A stretch of 64,000 nt of DNA from Saccharomonospora amisosensis (GCF_011761185.1 NZ_JAAOYM010000001.1:682001-746000), one strand, 5' to 3'; counted from the first letter of the stretch, positions 27,209 to 35,367 are shown. Notes: generated by a model from the letters alone, not told the origin. Made by a program: numbers and translations.

Positions 27209-28333
27209 TCAGCTCGTGAAGTGCTCGTTGACCTGCTGTTCGGTGAGGCCGAAGTCGGCGAGGGCGTAGGTGTGCGCAGGCCTGCTCGCGCCGCTGGTGC
27301 TCTGCTCGTGCATCGCGCGCATCGCTGCCGTGGCCGTATCGGTCAGGGGCAGGCCGAAATGGGAGTATATCCGTTCGACGGTGCCGATCGGGTCGGCGAC
27401 GAAGTCGTCGTAGGCCACGTCGTAGAACCGGCTCTGGTCGCGCTTCGCGCGTTCGGCGGTGAATGTCCGCAGCCCGCGAGCCCACAGTTCGAGCTGGTCG
27501 CGGCCGACCATCTCGCCCTGGTAGACGGTGGACCACCGCGACGATGCCTGCGCGTTGAGACTGCACACCGACGCGATCGCCACACTTGGCTCCCGGTGGG
27601 TCTGGATCACCAGCGCGTCCGGGTACACCGCCAGGAGCGCATCCAGCGCGAACAGGTGGCTGGGGTTCTTGAGCACCCAGCGGCGGTCGCGGTCGGGCAG
27701 GCCGATCAACTGGAGGTTGCGCTTGTGCCTGCGGTAGGCGGGGGTCCAGTCCTGCTTGGCGAGCCACTCGGAGTAGGTCGGTAGGTGCGCGAGGCACTCG
27801 TAGGAAACCGAGCGCATCGACTGCCGCAGCAACTGCCAACATTCTTCGACCATGTCAGCCGACATGGCGTGCACGCCCATGAACTCGGGGCGCTGCACGT
27901 GAAAGCGTTCGTAGCCGGCCTGAATCCGCTGGAACACCGGGTTGTCCGCCCAGGTGTCGCGCGGAGGACGCGGCTGCGGTACCTCCGTCAGCCAAACCTC
28001 CAGACCCTGATGTGCCGGGTCGGCCGTCAGCAACCGGTGCAACGCGGTCGTGCCGGTGCGCGGCAGCCCCGTCACGAAGATCGGCCGCTCGATCGGCACC
28101 GTCGCGTACTCGGGGTGACTGCGCCACGCCTGCTCGCTGAGCAGCCGGGCCACGAGGGCACCACGCAGGAACGCGCGCTTCATTTTCGCGCCCACCTCGG
28201 TAAGCCCCGCCTCGCGCTGGTAGGACTCCAGCAGCACCTCGAGGCCGTCGGTGTAGTCGTCCTCACCGAAGTCGTCCAGCCCGGTGATCTTCGTGGCGGA
28301 GGCGTGCAGCTCGCGCACGGTGCCCACACTCAT
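27209..28333 (-). CDS. PAPS-dependent sulfotransferase family protein (Rv3529c-like)
   Basis: Transfers sulfate from PAPS to a hydroxyl or amine of an unknown acceptor. It has 374 aa. The 5'-phosphosulfate loop VTGLPRTGTTALHRLLTADP is near residue 86 and the 3'-phosphate region WVLKNPSHLFALDALLAVYPDALVIQTHREP near 220, both typical of the bacterial Sulfotransfer_3 group. The start ATG follows GGGAG by 8 bases. The promoter TTGACC-N18-TAATAT is covered by a perfect KstR box, so steroid-dependent derepression is expected. CysQ, which removes the product PAP, is encoded two genes away. A 21-bp repeat array follows the stop. Confidence 0.85.
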   Translation of the reverse strand: MSVGTVRELHASATKITGLDDFGEDDYTDGLEVLLESYQREAGLTEVGAKMKRAFLRGALVARLLSEQAWRSHPEYATVPIERPIFVTGLPRTGTTALHRLLTADPAHQGLEVWLTEVPQPRPPRDTWADNPVFQRIQAGYERFHVQRPEFMGVHAMSADMVEECWQLLRQSMRSVSYECLAHLPTYSEWLAKQDWTPAYRRHKRNLQLIGLPDRDRRWVLKNPSHLFALDALLAVYPDALVIQTHREPSVAIASVCSLNAQASSRWSTVYQGEMVGRDQLELWARGLRTFTAERAKRDQSRFYDVAYDDFVADPIGTVERIYSHFGLPLTDTATAAMRAMHEQSTSGASRPAHTYALADFGLTEQQVNEHFTS

Positions 28334-28378
28334 CAGCTGTGCTCCCTGTGGAATGGCCAGGAGGGCCGGTCGGCTCAG

Positions 28379-28408
28379 ATATTAGAACCTGTTCTACTTG
28401 TCGGTCAA
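28379..28408 (-). promoter_or_regulatory. Sulfotransferase promoter with KstR operator
   Basis: On the minus strand TTGACC (28403-28408) and TAATAT (28379-28384) are separated by 18 bp. The palindrome TAGAAC-CT-GTTCTA, written on the plus strand, occupies 28383-28396, overlapping spacer and -10. It fits the published KstR consensus TNNAACNNGTTNNA exactly. It also contains the stop codon of the SnoaL-like gene. Confidence 0.75.
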
Positions 28409-28864
28409 AGGGGTGGTCAGCCGGAAGCTGGGCAGGTCGTCCAGCGACAGCATCGCCTCGTAGGTGCGCTCGTAACCGGTGTGCTCGATCCGCCACGCGC
28501 CGTCGGAGCAGCGCCGGTAGCGGTCCTCGTAGAACGCGGCTCCCGTGATCACCGTGCGGTACTCCGTGGCGATCACGGTGTCCTCGAAACACCACGTGCC
28601 GGTGGCGGTGTCGCCGTCGATGTCGATCTCCGGCTGGGAGGCGAAGTGCGTGGTGATGATGGCGGGTCCGAGCTTGTCCCTCAGGAAACCGAGGATGGCG
28701 TCGCGCCCGGTGAAACTCAGCGGCTCGCCGTAGGCGGAGGTTCCGTAACAGGCCGTCGCGTCGGTGGTGAGCACGTCGGACAGCTCGTCCCAGCGCTTGA
28801 GGTCCACGCAGCGCAGGTAGCGGTACTTGAGTCGCTTGATCTGTTCCAGCGAGGTGAGATCCAT
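28394..28864 (-). CDS. SnoaL-like / NTF2-fold protein
   Basis: Protein of 156 aa with the cone-shaped NTF2 fold used by ketosteroid isomerases, SnoaL cyclases and dehydratases. It shows LKYRYLRCVDLKRWDELSDV (N-terminal helices), DATACYG, FTGRDAILGFL and WRIEHTGYERTYEAM. Asp/His side chains that could be catalytic are present, but the reaction cannot be named. A KstR2-like box lies 31-44 bp before the start, and the sulfotransferase gene follows with its own KstR box in the 3' end of this gene. A role in steroid or related catabolism is inferred from these sites. Confidence 0.75.
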   Translation of the reverse strand: MDLTSLEQIKRLKYRYLRCVDLKRWDELSDVLTTDATACYGTSAYGEPLSFTGRDAILGFLRDKLGPAIITTHFASQPEIDIDGDTATGTWCFEDTVIATEYRTVITGAAFYEDRYRRCSDGAWRIEHTGYERTYEAMLSLDDLPSFRLTTPLTDK

Positions 28865-28894
28865 GGCCCAAGCTTGGCCGCGCTCGCTTCTCGT

Positions 28895-28908
28895 TGCAAG
28901 AACTTGTT
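28895..28908. promoter_or_regulatory. KstR2-like operator between SnoaL-like gene and cysQ
   Basis: The sequence TGCAAGAACTTGTT matches the KstR2 consensus AnCAAGnnCTTGnT at every fixed base except the first (T for A). It lies in the 109-bp divergent region, so it could act on both genes. The overlapping window 28898-28911 also matches a KstR box with one mismatch. Function is inferred. Confidence 0.5.
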
Positions 28909-28973
28909 TCAGTTCGCTGACGCGGTGGCGACCCGGGGCCGGGGTCGCTCGCGGGGCTTGCTTTGCTAGGGCG

Positions 28974-29720
28974 GTGACAACTGACGCACGACTGGCGGCA
29001 AGGCTGGCGCAGCAGGCAGGCGAGTTGCTGCGCGAGCTACGTTCGACCTCGGCCGACCTCGGCCCGAAGGAGCTCGGCAAGCGCGGCGACTCGCTTTCGA
29101 ACGAGCTGCTGTTGCGGCGGCTCGCGCAGGAGCGGCCGGGAGACGCCGTGCTGACCGAGGAGTCGGCCGACTCCTCCGCGCGCCTTCAGGCGGACCGGGT
29201 CTGGATCATCGACCCACTCGACGGGACGAGGGAGTTCGGTCTGGGCGAGCGGCCGGACTGGGCGGTGCACGTCGCCTTGTGGGAGGCGGGAAAGGGCATC
29301 ACCGCCGCGGCGGTCGCTCAGCCGGACCTCGGCCGGGTCTATGCCAGCGACGAGATCGTCGCGCAGAGCCCACGCGTCGGGCGAACGCGGATACTGGTCA
29401 GCGACACGCGTCCGCCCGCGTTCGCGGCGGCTGTCGCCGGGGCGGTGGACGCGGAGCTGGTGCCCATGGGTTCCGCCGGAGCGAAGGCGATGGCGGTGCT
29501 ACGTGGCGAGGCCGATGCCTACCTGCACGCCGGCGGGCAGTACGAGTGGGACTCGGCCGCGCCCGTCGGTGTGGTGCTGGCCGCGGGACTGCACGCCTGT
29601 CGCATCGACGGTTCCGCGCTCCGCTACAACTCGCCGGACCCCTACCTTCCCGACCTGCTGATCTGCCGTCCGGAATTGGCCAAGCCGTTGCTCGCCGCAC
29701 TCGGTGAGCACGCCAGGTAG
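28974..29720 (+). CDS. cysQ: 3'-phosphoadenosine 5'-phosphate phosphatase CysQ
   Basis: Hydrolyses PAP (the by-product of sulfotransferases) to AMP, and may act on PAPS or inositol phosphates. It has 248 aa from GTG 28974. The metal site of the Li-sensitive phosphatase family is complete: Glu in LTEESAD, Asp pair in IIDPLDGTREF and Asp in GQYEWDSAAPVGV near residue 190. Length and motifs match mycobacterial CysQ. Its place beside a sulfotransferase supports PAP clearance. A terminator follows at 29729. Confidence 0.88.
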   Translation: MTTDARLAARLAQQAGELLRELRSTSADLGPKELGKRGDSLSNELLLRRLAQERPGDAVLTEESADSSARLQADRVWIIDPLDGTREFGLGERPDWAVHVALWEAGKGITAAAVAQPDLGRVYASDEIVAQSPRVGRTRILVSDTRPPAFAAAVAGAVDAELVPMGSAGAKAMAVLRGEADAYLHAGGQYEWDSAAPVGVVLAAGLHACRIDGSALRYNSPDPYLPDLLICRPELAKPLLAALGEHAR

Positions 29721-29728
29721 AAACAGCA

Positions 29729-29769
29729 GCGCGGGTGGGTGCCGTGATCGGCTCCCACCCGCGCCTTTT
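29729..29769 (+). terminator. Terminator after cysQ
   Basis: GCGCGGGTGGG (29729-29739) pairs perfectly with CCCACCCGCGC (29754-29764), followed by CTTTT. It lies between convergent genes. Confidence 0.85.
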
Positions 29770-29796
29770 CCAGGGAGTGCGAGGTGCTGGGTCGGA

Positions 29797-30129
29797 TCAG
29801 TACTCGGTCTGCTGCGCCTCCGCGACACAGGTCTTCTCGGTGATGTTGAAGCCCGCGCTGTTCGCGTCGGGGGAAAGAACTGGGACGCTGACCCCGTTCA
29901 GCAGGTCGCCGATCTGCGCGCCGACGTTGTTGTCGCAGATGCCGATGTTGTTGTCGTTGAGCACGTCGTTGACGTTGATGAGGCCGTACTGGGCGGTGTA
30001 GGTGTCGTTGCTGTGGTACTCGTTGACCTCGATGTCATCACCTTCCCAGGCGAAGGCGGGGGAGCCGAGCATCAGCAGTCCGGCCGCGGTTGTCGCGACG
30101 AATGCGGTCTTTTTGAACACGTTGCTCAT
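29797..30129 (-). CDS. Small secreted protein with Cys pair
   Basis: Protein of 110 aa. Residues 1-27 form a Sec signal peptide: basic MSNVFKK, hydrophobic core, and cleavage after SPAFA. The mature part is about 83 aa, acidic and Asn-rich (NVNDVLNDNNIGICDNNVGAQ), with two Cys that could form one disulfide and a Val/Leu-rich stretch GDLLNGVSVPVLSP. The pattern is reminiscent of rodlin/chaplin-like surface proteins of filamentous actinomycetes, but I would not assign it to either. It is monocistronic, with a 359-bp AT-richer region upstream. Confidence 0.7.
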   Translation of the reverse strand: MSNVFKKTAFVATTAAGLLMLGSPAFAWEGDDIEVNEYHSNDTYTAQYGLINVNDVLNDNNIGICDNNVGAQIGDLLNGVSVPVLSPDANSAGFNITEKTCVAEAQQTEY

Positions 30130-30488
30130 TCCTTATCGGCTTGTCTTGACGATCAGGGTGCTGCGGGTTGTTTGAGATCAACCGCAACCGCGCCAGAAAC
30201 TATAAGGGTGAATCCGGTTCGCACGCGCGGCTGAGTGGACGTGTCGCTTCACCAAAAAGGGTGATCCGGTGGAATAATGGCGGTGTCTGCCGCGCCGAGG
30301 TTCGATGACGTTGACCATGGTTTTGCGAGGTGGCTGCGGTCACGATGAGTGATTTCGCCACGATCAAGTTATGCCCGGAAACCGTAATCGGTGTACCGGC
30401 CGGATGCTTTCCGTTGCCATTCCTGTTTCTCGGATGCTTCGATGGAGTGAAGGTTCGCCAATTCTCGAGCGTTGAAAGGTCATTCACA
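30130..30488. other. 359-bp AT-richer divergent intergenic region
   Basis: Upstream of both the small secreted protein and the DedA gene. Composition is clearly less GC-rich than neighbouring genes. The reading frame of DedA is open upstream to 30330, but that part lacks membrane-protein character and the ribosome site lies at 30474. No clear dyad or RNA gene was seen; promoters of both genes must lie here. Confidence 0.4.
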
Positions 30489-31109
30489 TTGGTCACCGAT
30501 CTGCTCGACTGGTTGCGGAGCCTGCCGCAGGCGGGCCTGCTCGCGGCCGCGGGCCTGCTCGTTTTCGGCGAGTGCACGCTCGGCCTCGGCTTCATCGCTC
30601 CGGGTGAGACGGCCCTGTTGATCCTCGGTACCACGGTCACGGGCGCACCGTCGTTCCTTCTCATGTGGTCGGTGACGACGGTGTCGGCTGTCGCGGGAGA
30701 CACGGTGGGATACCTGCTGGGCAGGAGATTCGGGCCGAGGTTGCGCCGTACCAAGGCGGTGCGACGATACGGCGCCGACGCGTGGGACCGAGCCACTTCG
30801 GTGCTGCGGCGTAGGGGTGCCCTCGCGGTGCTGTTCGCCATCTTCCTTCCGGTGCTGCGAACGTTGCTGCCCGCCGCGGCAGGCGCTTCGGGATTGCCAC
30901 CGAGAGGCTTCCTGCCCGCCGTGATCGTGGGGGCATCGGCATGGTGCGCCCTGCACATCAGCCTGGGTTTCGCGGCGGGAACCGCCGTGCGCGAGCTCGA
31001 GGACGCCGTCGGGTTCGGTGGCTGGCTCGTGCTCGGCCTGATCGTGGTGGTGACGGTGATCGTCGTGCTGGTGAAGCGCCGCCGCGCCGGGCGGGGTGCT
31101 AAGGGTTGA
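30489..31109 (+). CDS. DedA family membrane protein
   Basis: Polytopic membrane protein of 206 aa, of the family now linked to undecaprenyl-phosphate or other lipid flipping and envelope homeostasis. The TTG start at 30489 follows GAAAGG by 9 bases and gives a standard-length protein. It shows the conserved FGECTLGLGFIAPGETALLILG at residues 22-45, the amphipathic GDTVGYLLGRRFGP, the Arg-containing VLFAIFLPVLRTLLPAAAGAS and a last helix near 180 followed by a basic tail. It converges with recQ, with an 11-bp overlap. Confidence 0.85.
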   Translation: MVTDLLDWLRSLPQAGLLAAAGLLVFGECTLGLGFIAPGETALLILGTTVTGAPSFLLMWSVTTVSAVAGDTVGYLLGRRFGPRLRRTKAVRRYGADAWDRATSVLRRRGALAVLFAIFLPVLRTLLPAAAGASGLPPRGFLPAVIVGASAWCALHISLGFAAGTAVRELEDAVGFGGWLVLGLIVVVTVIVVLVKRRRAGRGAKG

Positions 31110-32928
31110 CCGCGCGCAGCACCTGCTCGCCGTACCTGGTGAGCTTGCTCTGGCCGACCCCGCTCACGGAGCCGAGTTCGGGCAACGACGCGGGCCGTCG
31201 CGTGGCGATCTGCCGTAACGTCGCGTCGTGGAAGATGACGTAGGCGGGCACGCCCTGCTCCTTGGCCGTCGCCGCCCGCCATGCCCGCAGTCGCTCGAAC
31301 ACGGGCGCGTCGTCCTCGCTGAGAACGGTTTCCTTGCCCGCTACCTTGCCCGCTGCTTTGCCCGCACGGTCCCCGCCCGAACGCGCCCGCCGTTCGGGTT
31401 CGGCGCGCAGCGGCACGGCCCGGCCGCGGTACAGCACCTCATCGCTGGCCTCCGTGGTGACGAGTGCGCCGTACTCGCCCTCCACCGCTAGCAGGCCCGC
31501 CGCGAGCAACTGCCGCACCACCGCGCGCCACTCGGACTCGCCGAGATCAATACCCACGCCGAACACGGAAAGACTGTCATGACCGTGCTGGAGGACCCTG
31601 GCCGTCTTCTTGCCACGGAGGATGTCGATGAGCTGGCCGGCGCCGAACTTCTGCCCGCGCTCCCTGCGAAGCCGCACCACGGTGGACAGCAGCTTCTGCG
31701 CGGCGACGGTGCCGTCCCACGAGCGCGGAGGGGTGAGGCAGGTGTCGCAGTTGCCGCACCGGTCGCTGTGCTGTCCGAAGTAGGCCAGCAGCCGCGCCCG
31801 GCGGCACTCGACCGTCTCGCACAGCGCGAGCATCGCGTCGAGGTGTGTGGCCAGCCTGCGCCGGTGCGCGGCGTCGCCGTCCGACCCGTCGATGAGCTTG
31901 CGCTGCTGCACCACGTCCTGCAGTCCATAGGCCAGCCAAGCGGTGGAAGGCAACCCGTCGCGACCGGCCCTTCCGGTTTCCTGGTAGTAACTCTCGATCG
32001 ACTTGGGCAGGTCCAGATGCGCGACGAAGCGGACGTCCGGTTTGTCGATCCCCATGCCGAAGGCGATCGTGGCGACCATGACGAGTCCGTCCTCGCGTAG
32101 GAAGCGAGCCTGGTGCCGCGCGCGAGTGGTGGAGTCCAGTCCGGCGTGGTAGGGCAGCGCCGTGATCGTGTTGCGAGTCAGGAACTCCGCCGTCTCCTCC
32201 ACCGCCTTGCGAGTGGCGCAGTAGACGATTCCGCAGTCGCCCGAATGCTCGGTGCGAAGCAGTTCGAGCAATTGGGCGCGCGGTTCCCGTTTCGCCACGA
32301 TGCGGTACTGGATGTTGGGCCGGTCGAAACTGGCTACGAAGTGCTTGGCCGCCTCCAGCCCGAGCCGGGTGGCGATCTCCTCGTGCGTCTGCCTGGTAGC
32401 CGTCGCGGTGAGCGCTATGCGCGGTACGCCGGGCCAGCGTTCGTGTAGTTGCGACAGCGCGAGATAGTCAGGGCGGAAATCGTGCCCCCACTGCGAAACG
32501 CAGTGCGCTTCGTCGATGGCGAACAGCGAAACCGTTCCGCGGTCGAGTAGCCGGTAGGTGCTCTCCAGCCGTAGCCGCTCAGGTGCCAGGTACAGCAGGT
32601 CCAACTCGCCCGCGACGAACTGGGCCTCGACCGTGCGGCGTTGGTCGGGATCCTGGGTGGAGTTGAGGAAGCCTGCGCGCACACCCGCGTGGCGCAACGC
32701 GTCGACCTGGTCCTGCATCAGCGCGATCAGTGGTGAGACCACGACCCCGACGCCGTCGCGTACCAGCGCGGGGATCTGGTAGCACAGCGACTTTCCGCCG
32801 CCGGTCGGCATCAGCACCAGCGCGTCTGCGCCCGAGCTGACATGGTCGACGATCTCGCGTTGGCCGTCGCGGAACGAGTCGTAACCGAAGACCTCTTTCA
32901 GCACCCGCAGCGGATCCGACGAAATCAC
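31099..32928 (-). CDS. recQ: ATP-dependent DNA helicase RecQ
   Basis: 3'-5' DNA helicase in recombination and repair, 609 aa. Walker A PTGGGKSLCYQIPAL is near residue 43 and the DEAH box AIDEAHCVSQWGHDFRPDY near 137. The aromatic-rich loop follows, then helicase motif VI QETGRAGRDGLPS. The zinc-binding domain has four Cys (ECRRARLL, CGNCDTC), followed by a winged helix and a C-terminal HRDC domain (FERLRAWRAATAKEQGVPAY). All domains of the long bacterial RecQ form are present. Confidence 0.95.
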   Translation of the reverse strand: MISSDPLRVLKEVFGYDSFRDGQREIVDHVSSGADALVLMPTGGGKSLCYQIPALVRDGVGVVVSPLIALMQDQVDALRHAGVRAGFLNSTQDPDQRRTVEAQFVAGELDLLYLAPERLRLESTYRLLDRGTVSLFAIDEAHCVSQWGHDFRPDYLALSQLHERWPGVPRIALTATATRQTHEEIATRLGLEAAKHFVASFDRPNIQYRIVAKREPRAQLLELLRTEHSGDCGIVYCATRKAVEETAEFLTRNTITALPYHAGLDSTTRARHQARFLREDGLVMVATIAFGMGIDKPDVRFVAHLDLPKSIESYYQETGRAGRDGLPSTAWLAYGLQDVVQQRKLIDGSDGDAAHRRRLATHLDAMLALCETVECRRARLLAYFGQHSDRCGNCDTCLTPPRSWDGTVAAQKLLSTVVRLRRERGQKFGAGQLIDILRGKKTARVLQHGHDSLSVFGVGIDLGESEWRAVVRQLLAAGLLAVEGEYGALVTTEASDEVLYRGRAVPLRAEPERRARSGGDRAGKAAGKVAGKETVLSEDDAPVFERLRAWRAATAKEQGVPAYVIFHDATLRQIATRRPASLPELGSVSGVGQSKLTRYGEQVLRAVNP

Positions 32929-33274
32929 CCGGCGATCCTAGCCCGCGAGTACCCGCCCCCGGTGAGCGGCAAGGGATGACGAGGAAACGTCTTGGTCGGT
33001 TAATGTCCGCCGCGACGAGGATTTCCCGGAATCAATCGCGGTTATTTCGCTGCGGTTTCGTTATGGTAGCTTTATCGCGCGGACGTGTCGGAACGGACAT
33101 CGTTGCGGTGGCGGTCATTGTTAGCCGATCTCCGGCTGATTCTTTTCACATTCTTTTGGTTTCCATTACCCCGCGTCGTCGGGCAGGATCGCGGAGTCAC
33201 CCGGTCGTGGTGGCTATCCCGTACTCGATCAGCGAGTACCCCGTGCTTACTGTGCTTACTTTGGGAGTTGAACC
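32929..33274. other. 346-bp intergenic region with a small hairpin
   Basis: Upstream of both recQ and the sortase pair. It is less GC-rich than its surroundings (TTATTTCGCTGCGG, GATTCTTTTCACATTC). A perfect hairpin GTACTCG-ATCAG-CGAGTAC occupies 33221-33239, about 35 bp before the TTG start of the secreted protein, and may be an operator or part of a leader. A single CCCGCGAGT near 32942 is like the 21-bp repeat core but is not tandem. Confidence 0.4.
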
Positions 33275-34021
33275 TTGCGGTATCCGATGCGCCGGTTGGC
33301 GGGCGCGCTACTCGCCAACGCCTTGATCCTCACGGCTGTCGCCTCGCCCGCGATGGCGCAGACCGACGGCGACCCTTCCGACGTGGTCACGACCACCGTG
33401 TCGGAGTCGTCGCCGGCACCTTCGGAGTCGCCTGCCTCGCCGTCGAGTCCCGCGTCGGAGTCGTCGCCCTCGGCGTCGCCGTCATCGGAACCGTCCCCTT
33501 CTTCGCCGAGCGTTCCGGATTCGGAACCGTCATCGCCTCCTGGCTCGGGCGAGGAGACCACGACCACCACTGCGCCGTCGCCCACGGACGAGCCCGACCC
33601 GGGTGTGGAGGAGCCGCCCTACGTCGACGACGTCGCACACGGCATCGACCTAGACCCCGACAACGGCATCGGGCTGCTGATCATCGCGTGTGCCGCGGGC
33701 GAGCCGAAGCATCTCGAGTCGCCGGACTTCGAGGTCCTCGAAGGTCCGCATCAGGACGAGGTGGACGGCCGGTACTGGCTGTATCTCGTGCAGCTGCGGG
33801 ACGGCCTGACCTTCAAGAGCGGCGAGGTCGTCGGCTACTGGGAGTGCGGCGGCGAAACTCCTGGCGGCGGTGAGGCCCCCGGCGGCGGTGCTCCGGTGGC
33901 CCCGGTGCCGGGCTCTGACGACGCCGGTGACTGGCAGGAGGAAAACGGCGGTGACGCGCAGGTCGAGTTCGCCCCGCGGGGTGGCGTCGAGACCGGCTTC
34001 GGCGGCACGGCACGGGGCTGA
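33275..34021 (+). CDS. Secreted Ser/Pro-rich wall protein, likely partner of class F sortase
   Basis: Exported protein of 248 aa with a TTG start 7 bases after GGAG. A signal peptide covers residues 1-29 (cut after SPAMA). Residues 35-110 are a Ser/Pro/Thr/Glu-rich linker, probably wall-spanning. Residues 115-195 form a small folded domain with a Cys pair (IIACAAGEP, GYWECGG). A Gly/Pro tail ends APRGGVETGFGGTARG. There is no LPXTG and no C-terminal membrane helix, so classical sorting is absent. The PRGGVETG segment may replace it. The class F sortase starts 6 bp after the stop, so the two form an operon. Confidence 0.7.
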   Translation: MRYPMRRLAGALLANALILTAVASPAMAQTDGDPSDVVTTTVSESSPAPSESPASPSSPASESSPSASPSSEPSPSSPSVPDSEPSSPPGSGEETTTTTAPSPTDEPDPGVEEPPYVDDVAHGIDLDPDNGIGLLIIACAAGEPKHLESPDFEVLEGPHQDEVDGRYWLYLVQLRDGLTFKSGEVVGYWECGGETPGGGEAPGGGAPVAPVPGSDDAGDWQEENGGDAQVEFAPRGGVETGFGGTARG

Positions 34022-34026
34022 ACTTG

Positions 34027-34635
34027 ATGGTCCCGCGCTCGAAACGGCACCAGTTGCGGCGGGGTGGCACGGTCGTGGCCGCCCTGCTGCTGGCCCTGAC
34101 ATCGGCCGGGTGCGGGTCTTCGGAGAAGCCCGCGCCCCCTGCCGAGCGGTCGGCCCCGACATCGGTGCCGGTGACCAAGCCCTACGACAAACTCAGGCCT
34201 ACCAAGGTCAGCATTCCCAAGATCGGGGCGAACTCGTCGCTGCTTGCGGTCGCGGTCAACACCAAGGGCGAGATCGCTGTTCCTCCCGCCGAGAATCCGA
34301 TGCAGGCCGCCTGGTATCGGCTTTCCCCGGTACCAGGCGAGACCGGCCCGGCGATCGTGCTCGGCCACGTGGACGGTGGCGGCGAGCCCGGCATCTTCAA
34401 CCGGCTGCACGAACTGGCGGCAGGTGACGAGATTCTTGTGGAACGCAGCGACGGTGAGCGGCTGCGGTTCGTCGTGGACCACTCCTTGCAGGTTCCGAAG
34501 GAGGAGTTCCCCACCGAGGCCGTGTACGGCAACACCGACAAGCCGCAACTGCGGCTGATCACCTGCGGTGGCGTGTTCGACCGCGCCGAGCACAGCTATG
34601 AGGACAACGTCATCGTGTACGCGAACCTGGCCTGA
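34027..34635 (+). CDS. Class F sortase
   Basis: Membrane- or lipid-anchored cysteine transpeptidase of 202 aa. The N-terminus has a hydrophobic segment ending ALTSAGC, which fits a lipobox as well as a membrane anchor. The sortase domain runs from residue 60 (VSIPKIG), with the active His in VLGHVDGGG, the nucleophile in LRLITCGGVFDRAEHSYEDN and an Arg shortly after the Cys. It would cleave or attach the protein encoded just upstream. A strong terminator follows. Confidence 0.85.
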   Translation: MVPRSKRHQLRRGGTVVAALLLALTSAGCGSSEKPAPPAERSAPTSVPVTKPYDKLRPTKVSIPKIGANSSLLAVAVNTKGEIAVPPAENPMQAAWYRLSPVPGETGPAIVLGHVDGGGEPGIFNRLHELAAGDEILVERSDGERLRFVVDHSLQVPKEEFPTEAVYGNTDKPQLRLITCGGVFDRAEHSYEDNVIVYANLA

Positions 34636-34646
34636 CCCAACCCGTA

Positions 34647-34687
34647 CCGCCCCCGTGCCCGGCCTCGACGGCCGGGTGTGGGGGCGG
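34647..34687 (+). terminator. Terminator after class F sortase
   Basis: CCGCCCCCGTGCCCGGCC pairs with GGCCGGGTGTGGGGGCGG around a 5-base loop, with mispairs only in the middle, followed by ATTCTT. It separates the sortase operon from the TetR-monooxygenase operon. Confidence 0.8.
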
Positions 34688-34709
34688 ATTCTTGTGGTAG
34701 TCTGAAAAC

Positions 34710-34747
34710 GAACGAACAGATCGTTCACAGAGTCATAGGAGGTGATC
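34710..34747 (+). promoter_or_regulatory. TetR operator and full-length Shine-Dalgarno
   Basis: A 17-bp dyad GAACGAAC-A-GATCGTTC (34710-34726) pairs at 7 of 8 positions and is a likely site for the regulator encoded next. It is followed by AGGAGGTGATC (34737-34747), an 11-base perfect match to the 3' end of bacterial 16S rRNA, placed just before ATG 34750. Such a complete match is rare in this window. Confidence 0.6.
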
Positions 34748-34749
34748 GT

Positions 34750-35367
34750 ATGCCCCCGGCGTTCTCGGCGGAGGAGAAGGCGCACATCAGCCAACTGCTG
34801 CTCGACTCGGGGCTGCGGGCGTTCACGACTCAGGGCTTGCGCAAGACGTCGATCGAGGACCTGGTGCGTCCAGCCGGGATCGCCAAGAGCAGCTTCTATC
34901 TGTTCTTCGACTCCAAGGAAGCGCTGTACCTTGAGCTGCTGCTGCGGCAGTTGAGGCAGGTCAAGAGTCGGGTGGTCGACGGCGCCCTGCTGCGCGGCGC
35001 CGACGCGCGCGACAGCCTGCGGTTGTTCCTGCGGGCGACGATCGAGGAACTGTCCAACAACCCGCTCTACCGAAGGCTCATGACTCACCCCGAGGAACTG
35101 CGAGCGGTGGCTCGCAAGCTGGACCCGCACCGGATGAGCGCGCTGGAGGACAACCCGGTCACCGCGCTCGACGACTTCGTCGAGCGGCACCGCGCCGAGG
35201 GTGCGCTGATCGACGCCGACCCGGCGGTGATCGTCGGCGTGCTACGGGCGGTGTTGCTGTTGCCCGCTCACGCGGACGAACTCGGCAAGCACTACCCCGC
35301 TATCACTGACCTGCTGATCGACCTCGTCACGGCAGGTCTGACCCCGAAACAGGAGGAACTGGGATGA
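34750..35367 (+). CDS. TetR family regulator
   Basis: Regulator of 205 aa. The ATG at 34750 follows the full Shine-Dalgarno. The helix-turn-helix is KTSIEDLVRPAGIAKSSFYLFFDSKEALY at about residues 32-60. It overlaps the FAD monooxygenase start by 4 bp (ATGA) and almost certainly controls that gene and itself through the dyad at 34710-34726. The strong ribosome site is unusual for a repressor. The inducer is probably the monooxygenase substrate. Confidence 0.85.
   Translation: MPPAFSAEEKAHISQLLLDSGLRAFTTQGLRKTSIEDLVRPAGIAKSSFYLFFDSKEALYLELLLRQLRQVKSRVVDGALLRGADARDSLRLFLRATIEELSNNPLYRRLMTHPEELRAVARKLDPHRMSALEDNPVTALDDFVERHRAEGALIDADPAVIVGVLRAVLLLPAHADELGKHYPAITDLLIDLVTAGLTPKQEELG

Noticed and set aside
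32941-32962. Single CCCGCGAGT upstream of recQ as a fourth repeat locus
   Set aside because: Only one partial unit, not tandem, and not next to a stop codon.
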